The notes under the pieces were generated by a model. It did not search any database, had not been told where the DNA came from, and was given only the letters and a program-made list of their open reading frames with translations. From the IMG/VR virus record IMGVR_UViG_3300044633_000215, positions 1-21,867 of that record: a stretch of 21,867 nt of DNA; one strand, given 5' to 3'. The position numbers and the translations under genes are program-made. The stretch comes from a virus. Positions 14,658-21,615 of the stretch are shown piece after piece (positions within the stretch are counted from its first letter, which is position 1; each line of letters opens with the position of its first letter).

Positions 14658-15086
14658 TTATTCAACAAATGCGGGGAACATAGTCCTCGCGGTTTCAAAA
14701 TTATCAATTGCACAAATAACCTCGCGGTCTTGCAAAATGATAAACACAACCTCGCCGTCGCCGTGTGGTACCGCCCAGCGGTCACCGCCGTACTTGATCA
14801 CACGAACAAGATCTCCCAGTTGTACCCACGGGCCTTCTGGCCACGTTTCAAGGGTGCTAAGATCTCTGTATGCCAAGGGGCCTACTGCTACCACCTTTGC
14901 AATCACCTCGTTCCATTTTTCGGTGGCCTTTGTATCACTTACTAGAATGATGCCGCCTTTTGAAACGTCTTTGGCTTTTCGCAGTTGGACTACGATTCGG
15001 TTGCCTTTAAGCTTGATTCCCGGATCAACTGCCGGAAAACAGTCGGCTTCACTCCGACCATCCACTTGGTACTTACTCTCTGTCAT
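14658..15086 (-). CDS. GroES-like co-chaperonin (cpn10)
   Basis: The 142-aa protein has the GroES fold pattern: LKGNRIVVQL (about 26-35), a mobile loop ending GGIIL (44-48, the hydrophobic tripeptide that docks on GroEL), then ATEKWNEVIAKVVAVGP, GDLVRVIKYGGDRW and a C-terminal strand. The N-terminus is about 25 residues longer than bacterial GroES, and there is a C-terminal extension (TARTMFPAFVE). Phage co-chaperonins such as T4 gp31 replace or supplement host GroES so that GroEL can fold the capsid protein. The location, just before scaffold and capsid genes, fits that. I chose ATG 15086 (GAGG 9 bases upstream) over ATG 15116, which would add 10 residues unlike the family and increase overlap with the upstream gene. 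Confidence 0.92.
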   Translation of the reverse strand: MTESKYQVDGRSEADCFPAVDPGIKLKGNRIVVQLRKAKDVSKGGIILVSDTKATEKWNEVIAKVVAVGPLAYRDLSTLETWPEGPWVQLGDLVRVIKYGGDRWAVPHGDGEVVFIILQDREVICAIDNFETARTMFPAFVE

Positions 15087-15270
15087 TGTCAGATTCCTCG
15101 TCCTCTCGCAGGACACTGTTGATAATATCCAAAGCCTCTTTCAGACCTTGGCCTCTCCCTACAAGCTGGTTGTATTTATCCCAGCTATCGACCCCGCTCA
15201 AAACGCCGTTTTGTAAAAACTCAACAGCTTCTTTGATCCTAAAGATCGATTCATATAACGGGTCTTTCAT
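15073..15270 (-). CDS. Small helical phage protein (65 aa)
   Basis: The protein reads MKDPLYESIFRIKEAVEFLQ, then DSWDKYNQLVGRGQGLKEALDII and an acidic tail. It is nearly all helix. The W-x-x-Y-x-x-L-V-G-x-x-x-G pattern is typical of very small proteins encoded near portal and head genes in many phages; the function is unknown. ATG 15270 is preferred because GGAGG lies 7 bases upstream; a TTG at 15273 would leave a 4-base spacer. The 3' end overlaps the co-chaperonin gene by 14 bases. The palindrome at 15290-15315 sits in its leader and could control it. Confidence 0.8.
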   Translation of the reverse strand: MKDPLYESIFRIKEAVEFLQNGVLSGVDSWDKYNQLVGRGQGLKEALDIINSVLREDEESDNDRE

Positions 15271-15289
15271 CAAAAACCCTCCTTATAAC

Positions 15290-15315
15290 TAAGTACACAC
15301 AAATGTGTGTACTTA
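15290..15315. repeat. Near-perfect 26-bp palindrome (hairpin) between genes
   Basis: Arms of 11 bases, TAAGTACACAC and GTGTGTACTTA, flank a 4-base AAAT loop. It lies in the 54-base gap between the 58-aa gene and the 65-aa gene, about 10 bases before the latter's Shine-Dalgarno. No T-run follows, so it is not a typical intrinsic terminator. It could be an RNA-processing or stability hairpin, or a protein-binding site. Confidence 0.8.
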
Positions 15316-15324
15316 CGCCCTAAC

Positions 15325-15501
15325 TTATTTCTTTAAACCGCGACTATTTACGGGCGGTACTTGGTACAAGGGTGCGGGTGGCGCCATTTTTGAACCAGAG
15401 GGACCTTTTTCTACTGGCGAGCCGGGGCCGCCTGCATAACCGGGTTTGCCGGTGATCTTGTAGTTCTTGCGAAAACCCATGTCTTGATTGCCTGTTGCCA
15501 T
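15325..15501 (-). CDS. Small Gly/Pro-rich basic protein (58 aa)
   Basis: Reading from ATG 15501 gives 58 residues beginning MATGNQDMGFRKNYKITGKPG and ending VNSRGLKK. It is rich in Gly, Pro and Lys and has no visible domain. AGGAG lies inside the last codons of the portal gene, 7 bases upstream of the ATG, which is strong support for real translation and for coupling to the portal. The function is unknown; the small basic, probably unfolded character resembles minor virion proteins. Confidence 0.72.
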   Translation of the reverse strand: MATGNQDMGFRKNYKITGKPGYAGGPGSPVEKGPSGSKMAPPAPLYQVPPVNSRGLKK

Positions 15502-15503
15502 TT

Positions 15504-18257
15504 TTATACTCCTGTTGGTTGTTGTGCTTGTTGGACCGCTTGGGCCAACTGTTGTTGCGCTTGCATCGCCGCATCGTGTGCACGTTGCTCTTCTGCTTGC
15601 GCTTGATCTAACCCATGCTTACGCAAGTCTGCGTACGCTTGGCTTTCTGCTTCCAACGCAGTCATCTCTTGTGAATGCTGTTGTTTAACCTGTTGCGCGC
15701 TCAACGCTTGGTCGGCGTTGATCGTTGCCACACGCTCTTTGGAAGAGTTGTTGATGTCGGCAATAGCCACCTTGGCCGCGTTGTCCTGATCGGCCAACTG
15801 TTGCTGTAGTCCCATCTTGGCTTGGATCTCTGCCAACTTGGCCTGCATGTCGCGCACCTTGTCTGCCATCTCGGCCTGCATCTTCTCGCGCTCCAACTGG
15901 AATCTGGCCTGCGCCTCTTCTGTCTTGCGCTTTGTCTCGGCCATCTGTGTCTGGATGAGTGCCTGAGACGTTGGGTCTGCCATCGCCGCTGACTGCATCT
16001 GGGTCTGCTTGGCCTGTTGCATCTGTTGCACCAACTGCTGAATAATTGGCGTGATGCCCTCGAATGTCTTCTGCGCGTCTTGGTTGACCAACTGCGCGGC
16101 CATTGCCAGCGCCTCTTGGGCGGCTAGGTCCAGCTTGCGCTCTTCGTTCAACTTGAACGAGTCTTTGCCACCCGCGGCGTGTGACACGTAGTTGCGCATC
16201 GACTGCAAGTAGTGCAGTGTCAGGTGTTGCTTGATGTGCTCCAACATCAAAGGCGTCACACCGGGGCCAATGAGTGGGTTGCCGCCGTACGCAGGGTCCA
16301 TCATGTACGCCAAGTGCACCTTCAGGTGGTCAATGTGGCTCTGGTCTGGGAACGCGGCCGCCGCGTGGCCCATTGTCATCTGAACGTTCTCCAGTGCAGG
16401 GTTGCTTTCAACCGAGCCCTGTGGGTTAGGCATGACCTTCTCAATGTCAGGCACCTTCATCAACTTCATCACGCGCATGTGCGCTTCCCGCACGTTGTAC
16501 AACTGCGGCGCCTTGTCTGCCAACTGCATTACCAGTTGAGCCTGCGTCAGGCGCTGTGTTTCGCTGAAGATGTTAGGGTCAGAGATCGGGCTGACGTCTG
16601 AGTTGTCTTCAAAGTCCTCAACCGCGATCTCGGCACCGGACTGGTTGTCCATGTCTTCCAAGTACCAGTGGTTGATACGTGACAAGACCTGCAAGCTCTT
16701 AGCCTGACTGCGGTGCAGTCGCGCGTGAATGCTTGAGAATACTTTAGAACCCTGCTCGATCAACGCCTGTGTTGTGCCAACTGGTGTGTTGCTACCCGCG
16801 TCGGCAATACGGCCTTCGCTGGTCTTCACAACACCTTTAGCCGCGTCTGTTAACCAACCTAACAGGTTGTACAGCACAGAAGACGGTGGGTTGAACGGCA
16901 GTGGCATGGCCAACTTACGCACGTCGTCCACGCCGGGTGAACCCTCGATCTCTACGACCTGAGTTGGTTCAATGCGGTCTGTCTGTCCACCAATGCGTCC
17001 GCCTTTTAGCTTCAACATTGTCTGGCTGTTGTTCACGTGCGCTGAGTCCATCAACGCGCGCAATGAACCAGTCAGTGCCGCTGAGAGGCCACCAATCAGG
17101 TGTGGCATACCAATCGCATAAGCGCCGCGCCATGGAATAAACTTGTACTCGACCATCCAATCCAGCTTGCGCATGCGCAGGTCACCAGACTGCCAATTAC
17201 GGTACAGTGCAACCACCTTGCTTGAAATCTCGTCCACCGTCATAACATACGGCGCACGTGCGCCTTTTGTCAGAGGGTCGTCTTCCAAACGCAAGAACGC
17301 GGTAATTTCGTACACGCGGCGCAAACCGTCTACGTTCTTCGTTGGCTCTGTTAGACCTTCAATTTTGTCGTTGGCCTTTTTAGACTGTGTCTGGTTCTCA
17401 GGCAACAGGTCAGAGGTGTATAGCTCAATGTCGCGGTACTCACCAACTTCGATACGTTGCTTGAACATATCTTCGGTGATGTCTTGCTGTTCTGTAACAC
17501 GCGCGGCTGAGTAAAAATTTGTAGACGCAAAAGGCAACAGCACGTTGTCAATTGGAACCCACTCTGGCACTGGGCGGTTCAGGTCCTTGTCCCATCTCCA
17601 TTTGAGATACTGTGAGCCGCCAAGGGGAAGCTGTGTAAACAACTGCTCCATCTCGTCGCGGTACTCTTCAACCTGCTCTGTCAACTGCCAGTTCAGGAAG
17701 TTGGCTTTACGTTGTGCTGTGTCCAAACGAGTTTGGTCAGCCTTGCCCTTGATGTACGTGCGCACCAATCCGTCTGCCGGCAACAACTCTTTGCAGGCGT
17801 TTGCCGCAAAGTCCACACAAGCCTCTGCCATGATGGGGTGAACCACCTTGGACGCGCCGTCGAACGTTGCGCCACCGGGGGCGTCGTTGCCCAGACCTGT
17901 GCGGCGGATGCCCTCTTCATACTGCTTGTCACGCTGTTTGCGGGACTCGCGGTCCACCTCAATCAGGTCAAGGTACTCAGACGCTAAACCGTCAAGGATG
18001 GACTCGTCCATCTCTTCGGCCAAGTTGGCATAGAACTCTGGGTTCTGTGAAGGCTTCTCCACCTCTGTCATGTTTACCACAACAGATCCATCTTCCAACT
18101 CAATGACCTCAGACTCTACATCGTCAATGTCGATGTCAAGCGCCTCGGCCAAATCTTGGATTTCTTTGTCCGTGTCTACTTCTTTCGTTGTCTCGTTTTC
18201 AGCGTACGACAACGCGGACAGGTTACCGCCCTTTTGGAGTGGAATGATTGGTTGCAT
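15504..18257 (-). CDS. Portal protein (917 aa, with long coiled-coil tail)
   Basis: The portal is the dodecameric ring at one vertex through which DNA enters and leaves and on which the head assembles. Residues 1-75 are acidic and probably disordered. A core follows with patterns seen in large podovirus-type portals: DGASKVVHPIMAEACVDFAA, WVPIDNVLLPF, and a GMPHLIGGLSAALTGSLRALMD segment. Next comes SSVLYNLLGWLTDAAKGVVKTSEG and a helical region. From about residue 730 to 905 the protein is a long Gln-, Ala- and Lys-rich coiled coil, resembling the barrel/crown of big portals. At 917 aa it is longer than P22 gp1 (725 aa). The start is ATG 18257, overlapping the upstream stop; the Shine-Dalgarno is weak (AAAGG), so it probably depends on coupling. 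Confidence 0.9.
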   Translation of the reverse strand: MQPIIPLQKGGNLSALSYAENETTKEVDTDKEIQDLAEALDIDIDDVESEVIELEDGSVVVNMTEVEKPSQNPEFYANLAEEMDESILDGLASEYLDLIEVDRESRKQRDKQYEEGIRRTGLGNDAPGGATFDGASKVVHPIMAEACVDFAANACKELLPADGLVRTYIKGKADQTRLDTAQRKANFLNWQLTEQVEEYRDEMEQLFTQLPLGGSQYLKWRWDKDLNRPVPEWVPIDNVLLPFASTNFYSAARVTEQQDITEDMFKQRIEVGEYRDIELYTSDLLPENQTQSKKANDKIEGLTEPTKNVDGLRRVYEITAFLRLEDDPLTKGARAPYVMTVDEISSKVVALYRNWQSGDLRMRKLDWMVEYKFIPWRGAYAIGMPHLIGGLSAALTGSLRALMDSAHVNNSQTMLKLKGGRIGGQTDRIEPTQVVEIEGSPGVDDVRKLAMPLPFNPPSSVLYNLLGWLTDAAKGVVKTSEGRIADAGSNTPVGTTQALIEQGSKVFSSIHARLHRSQAKSLQVLSRINHWYLEDMDNQSGAEIAVEDFEDNSDVSPISDPNIFSETQRLTQAQLVMQLADKAPQLYNVREAHMRVMKLMKVPDIEKVMPNPQGSVESNPALENVQMTMGHAAAAFPDQSHIDHLKVHLAYMMDPAYGGNPLIGPGVTPLMLEHIKQHLTLHYLQSMRNYVSHAAGGKDSFKLNEERKLDLAAQEALAMAAQLVNQDAQKTFEGITPIIQQLVQQMQQAKQTQMQSAAMADPTSQALIQTQMAETKRKTEEAQARFQLEREKMQAEMADKVRDMQAKLAEIQAKMGLQQQLADQDNAAKVAIADINNSSKERVATINADQALSAQQVKQQHSQEMTALEAESQAYADLRKHGLDQAQAEEQRAHDAAMQAQQQLAQAVQQAQQPTGV

Positions 18258-19924
18258 TATTGGTTAAAGCCTTTGTATGCTTTACGAATTGGTCCTACGA
18301 GAGGCAGTGCGCCTAGCGCGCTCATGGCCGCTCCGCCGTAGTTGCCTTGTCGGTAATTTTGTCCTGCTTCAGCGGCAAACATTGGTGCTTGCATCATGGC
18401 AACAGCGGGGTTAGCAAAAGCGGCAACGTCCATTGCGCCCCAACCTCCGGGGATGTTGCTTGATGGGCCTCCAACAATAGTGTCTGCCGCACGTCGTGCA
18501 ATAGGACGACGAATGCCTACTTTTTCAAGCATGCCGCTTCCTAATGATGAAATACGTTCGCGTGGTGTTGGTTCGTACTCAGACATTCTTGGCTCGCGCG
18601 CCTCATATTCTGTTCGTGCCTTTTCGGCGTTGCGCATCATCACTTCGGTAAGTGAATCTGGAAATTGACTGCGACCTTCACGAATGTAGCTTGTTAATTC
18701 TTCCATTGAAGGTTGTTGTTCTTGTGTGTAACCACCGCCTGCGTAACCGCGGACCATCATCTCGGCCTGCATGTCGCGTGGAGAGTACATCATGCCGCCT
18801 GCGGCTTTACCCTGCACCGCACGGCGGCGCTTGTCTTCCAACTCTTGCATCTGCCAGTCTTGCGCAAACGGTGCGCGTTGCTCGGGGGCTGTGTCCAGCA
18901 AATAATCGCGCTGGTGTTGTGCTTTCCAATCATCTGGGTGCTTAGTCACCACCGTCTCTGGCAGACCAGACATGCGGGCCTCGTCGCGCCATGATTGCAT
19001 CTCTGCCGTTGCGGGGCCACGGCCCTGCACAGGGCGTTGGGCAATCGGGTTCATGCCGGTGTAGTTGTGGCGCATGGGGTTGATCATTGCGTTGATCGCG
19101 TTCACAATGTCTTCTTGGTCTGGGTCAATGCCGCGGGCTTTGAAGTCCGCAACCACCTTGTCCACCAAGGCACCGTGCTTGCCCAACAACATCTCGTCTG
19201 TCAGTTTGTCCAGACCGGGGGCTTCCATTGACGCCGCGCGTGTGGCAAACGGCTCGCTGGCGCTGGTCATCTGCGGAATGTCACCCTCGGTCATACGAAT
19301 GGCATCAAGACCACCCATTGCGTCGTCTGACAGGTCCATCGCCTCTTCACCCAACTGCTGGCGCGTTGCCAACTCTTCTGTTGAGGGTGTGAATGACTTG
19401 TTCCATGTGCGGTTGCCTGTGCGGCCCGTGTTGGCCATCGACATGAACTCGTCTTCAGGGAACGCGTTTAGAAACTGACCCTTGGGGTATGCACGCGCCT
19501 TGATGTTTGCGGGTGACATACCAAACTGGCTTGGTAAATCTTGGTAAGGACCCACTGACTCGCGTGTTGCTACACCCTTGGCGCGCTCTGGTGTGATTGT
19601 GCGGCCTTCTGGTGTTGTTACCGCTTGATATGGACGGCCTGTTGCGTCAACAAGCTGGTTTGAGAACGGTGTTTGTTGTTGTGTGCGCGCCATCGTTTGT
19701 GGTGCGTTGCCTGTCGGCTGAGAAAGGGACCGAATGTGGTCCTCTAGCTGTTTTACTTCTTCTGGTGACGGTGGTTTGCCCACCGCTTTTGTATATTTGC
19801 GAATTGCGTCTTGAATTCGGCTTGCAAACTGCTCAACCACGCCAGTTTTACCGCCGGTACCGTAATGAGGGATGCCTGCTTGTTCGTACATCATTTGTGT
19901 CGGTGTTTTAATTGGATTAAGCAT
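18257..19924 (-). CDS. Large phage protein between terminase and portal (555 aa), function unknown
   Basis: It begins MLNPIKTPTQMMYEQAGIP and is mostly hydrophilic, with a helical stretch rich in Lys and Glu (about 35-70), several Gly-rich spots (YGTGGKTG; GYAGGGYTQE) and Met-rich segments (KAAGGMMYSPRDMQ). The last 60 or so residues are rich in Ala, Met and Gly and weakly hydrophobic (about 495-545), ending GPIRKAYKGFNQ. No enzyme motif is visible. Phages with large portals often carry an uncharacterised protein here; a virion-internal or portal-associated role is plausible but unproven. The ATG overlaps the previous stop, and its own stop overlaps the portal start as TAATG, so all three genes are probably one translational series. 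Confidence 0.85.
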   Translation of the reverse strand: MLNPIKTPTQMMYEQAGIPHYGTGGKTGVVEQFASRIQDAIRKYTKAVGKPPSPEEVKQLEDHIRSLSQPTGNAPQTMARTQQQTPFSNQLVDATGRPYQAVTTPEGRTITPERAKGVATRESVGPYQDLPSQFGMSPANIKARAYPKGQFLNAFPEDEFMSMANTGRTGNRTWNKSFTPSTEELATRQQLGEEAMDLSDDAMGGLDAIRMTEGDIPQMTSASEPFATRAASMEAPGLDKLTDEMLLGKHGALVDKVVADFKARGIDPDQEDIVNAINAMINPMRHNYTGMNPIAQRPVQGRGPATAEMQSWRDEARMSGLPETVVTKHPDDWKAQHQRDYLLDTAPEQRAPFAQDWQMQELEDKRRRAVQGKAAGGMMYSPRDMQAEMMVRGYAGGGYTQEQQPSMEELTSYIREGRSQFPDSLTEVMMRNAEKARTEYEAREPRMSEYEPTPRERISSLGSGMLEKVGIRRPIARRAADTIVGGPSSNIPGGWGAMDVAAFANPAVAMMQAPMFAAEAGQNYRQGNYGGAAMSALGALPLVGPIRKAYKGFNQ

Positions 19925-20114
19925 CGTAATCTCGGTTTTTCAAAATTTTGTTGTAGTTTTCAAGGTCGCCGCCCTTAACAATGTCTTTCAACATGCTCCG
20001 ATACCCTGCTCTAACCTTGCCCCAGACAGAATATGACTCGCTTCGTCCTCGGATATAGCGACACATCTGACAACCACACTGCCTGATCTCTTTTGCGTGC
20101 GATGAACTGTGCAT
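19917..20114 (-). CDS. Small Cys-motif protein (65 aa), function unknown
   Basis: The protein is basic, with a cluster CGCQMC (Cys13, Cys15, Cys18) near the N-terminus that could bind metal or form disulfides, followed by an arginine- and lysine-rich helical region (WGKVRAGYRSMLKDIV). I do not recognise the family. The start is well supported: AGGAGG lies 8 bases upstream of the ATG, inside the promoter-like motif. The end overlaps the start of the 555-aa gene by 8 bases, which suggests translational coupling. Its place between terminase and portal fits a packaging or virion accessory role, but that is inference. Confidence 0.75.
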   Translation of the reverse strand: MHSSSHAKEIRQCGCQMCRYIRGRSESYSVWGKVRAGYRSMLKDIVKGGDLENYNKILKNRDYDA

Positions 20115-20123
20115 TCAAGGGGC

Positions 20124-20145
20124 CTCCTATAACCAATCACCCATA
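20124..20145 (-). promoter_or_regulatory. Promoter-like 22-bp repeated motif, copy A
   Basis: The minus strand reads TATGGGTGATT, then GGT, then TATAGGAG. The same arrangement occurs at 7829-7850 and 11421-11442. It lies in the only gap between the terminase and the next gene. Its 3' end, AGGAGG, also serves as the Shine-Dalgarno sequence of the gene starting at 20114 (8-base spacer). A promoter is the likeliest role, judged from placement and repetition; the transcription start is not known. Confidence 0.5.
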
Positions 20146-20155
20146 AATGAGGGTG
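20138..20155 (-). other. Small hairpin overlapping promoter-like motif
   Basis: On the minus strand CACCC and GGGTG form a 5-bp stem around an 8-base loop (TCATTTAT), just after the terminase stop. No T-run follows, so it is not a convincing terminator. Its right arm is part of the 22-bp repeated motif, so the pairing may be incidental. Confidence 0.3.
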
Positions 20156-20169
20156 TTTGTGCCCGAAAA

Positions 20170-21615
20170 TCACGCGGCGTAGGGGTTATTGACCCTGTTT
20201 CGCGCAATATCATCCGCGTGTGCGTAGTCTCGCGCCGGCAATGGGTCTAGTTCAAGCCAACCTGAGTCGCGCAGGACCCTCAGAGCCTGTGAAAGTGCGT
20301 CAACGTAGTCGTCGTGGCCTTTAGCTTCGGGGAAAGAACACACCTGCCTGATGAAACGCTTGGCCCAAGGTGCCACCTCACCCGGATTTTCTGGGTCCTC
20401 TGGCACGTACACCCGGCCTTTTGCAATCAGAGGCGCCACAATGTTCATCCTCTGCACCTTGTCGGCTCTTCCGGGGTTGTATGACCTTACCGGCAGGTGC
20501 GCGGCCTGTAGTTCTTGAATGAGGGAGATACCCGCGGACTTATCTTCCATCAAAATCAGGTCCGTTTTCTTGCCCTTGGCAAAGGTGTTGTCCGCGCCGT
20601 ACACAACTTCCTTGTAGTCCTCGATCACCTTGCGTCGTAACTCAGGGTACGATAGGTGGTTGTCCCATGCGTCCAGCAAAATGCAACTTGTCGCAAAGTC
20701 GTCTTGCTCGAACACACCTAACGCGATGCACGCGGTCGGGTCGTTGTGTGTCTTTTCGCTGGTGGCTGGGTCGTACGACACCAGCACGTACTCCAAGGTC
20801 GGTGTTGGTTTGTGCGCGGCCCAACTCTTAAACCATTTACGCTTGACAATACCCGCGTTCTCTGGGTCCAAGATCTCGCCGTAAATCTCCTGACGTCCTA
20901 GGTCTGTGCCCTCGTAGGCTTCAAGTTGTTTGAAGAACGTGCTGGAGAGGTTTGACCTGTTGTCGTAGCTGGAGGCTCTTGACACGTACACGTCACCGCC
21001 GACCTTGCCCTCGTTCAGGTCTGTGATTAGTTCCAGCGGCTTGGGCGTGGTGGTAATGATCGACTGTACCCTAGCAATGCGCGGGTCTGTCAGTCGCAAC
21101 GTGAACTGAATCTGGTCGTACGCGTCGTCGATGTACTCGAACGCACACAACTCGTCTGCCCACATGCCGTGCCACTGTGTACCCCGGAAGCGCTCTGGCT
21201 CAGACGCCGGGATGCCGCGGATCATGCTCCCGTTCTTGAGTGTGAGTTCAAACAGTGACTTGTTGTAGTCCTTGATCAGCGAGGAGGGTATGATGTTCAG
21301 CAAGCCTGAGTCACCCTCGAAGCACGTTGCGCGAATGTCGTTTGATGTTGGGGCTGTTACCAACCAGCGGGTCTTGTCGTAGATCGCCGCCCTTAGTCCT
21401 AGCCAGTTGGACGCGGTGTGCGTCTTGCCCGAACCTCGACCGGCCAAAAGTAAGAACGTGTCATACTCCCCGTCCTCTGGCTCTTGTTGGTGCGGTAGTG
21501 CCGTTAGCTCCCACCTCACACGCCACAGGGCTAGGTCCAGTTGCTCCTTGGGCCATCCCTTGTTCTGTTCTGCAAAAGCCTTGAGTAGTTTTTGCTGTGT
21601 GTCGTTCATAGGCAT
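20170..21615 (-). CDS. terL: Terminase large subunit (ATPase plus nuclease)
   Basis: This is the 481-aa DNA packaging motor. The N-terminal ATPase has Walker A AGRGSGKT (residues 58-65), Walker B GMWADE (150-155, catalytic Glu155) and a coupling motif TTTPKP (188-193). The C-terminal RNase H-like nuclease shows SYDPATS (Asp282), LILMEDKSAG (Glu357/Asp358) and GHDDYVDAL (433-441), which supply the metal-binding acidic residues. It docks on the portal, cuts the concatemer and pumps DNA into the prohead. Two in-frame starts lie close together: ATG 21615 with a GGAG 11 bases upstream, and ATG 21609 overlapping the HNH stop. I prefer 21615. No small terminase subunit is visible; it may lie beyond the right edge. 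Length and motif order are normal for the family. Confidence 0.97.
   Translation of the reverse strand: MPMNDTQQKLLKAFAEQNKGWPKEQLDLALWRVRWELTALPHQQEPEDGEYDTFLLLAGRGSGKTHTASNWLGLRAAIYDKTRWLVTAPTSNDIRATCFEGDSGLLNIIPSSLIKDYNKSLFELTLKNGSMIRGIPASEPERFRGTQWHGMWADELCAFEYIDDAYDQIQFTLRLTDPRIARVQSIITTTPKPLELITDLNEGKVGGDVYVSRASSYDNRSNLSSTFFKQLEAYEGTDLGRQEIYGEILDPENAGIVKRKWFKSWAAHKPTPTLEYVLVSYDPATSEKTHNDPTACIALGVFEQDDFATSCILLDAWDNHLSYPELRRKVIEDYKEVVYGADNTFAKGKKTDLILMEDKSAGISLIQELQAAHLPVRSYNPGRADKVQRMNIVAPLIAKGRVYVPEDPENPGEVAPWAKRFIRQVCSFPEAKGHDDYVDALSQALRVLRDSGWLELDPLPARDYAHADDIARNRVNNPYAA

Noticed and set aside
13396-14683. Long plus-strand reading frames opposite the scaffold and 184-aa genes
   Set aside because: They lie entirely antisense to well-supported genes, have odd composition (Ser/Arg/Cys-rich) and no ribosome sites; they are by-products of codon bias.
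15290-15315. Palindrome as an intrinsic terminator
   Set aside because: No T-run on either side of the stem, and the stem is AT-rich at its base; kept as an unassigned hairpin.
16212-19911. Plus-strand frames opposite portal and the 555-aa gene
   Set aside because: Rich in His, Arg, Val and Cys in low-complexity runs and antisense to coherent genes; no domain or start signal.
20124-20145. Identification of the 22-bp motif as a T7, SP6 or K11 promoter
   Set aside because: Only the TATAG-like part and a nearby GGTGA are similar; spacing and the rest differ, and no RNA polymerase gene is present in the window.
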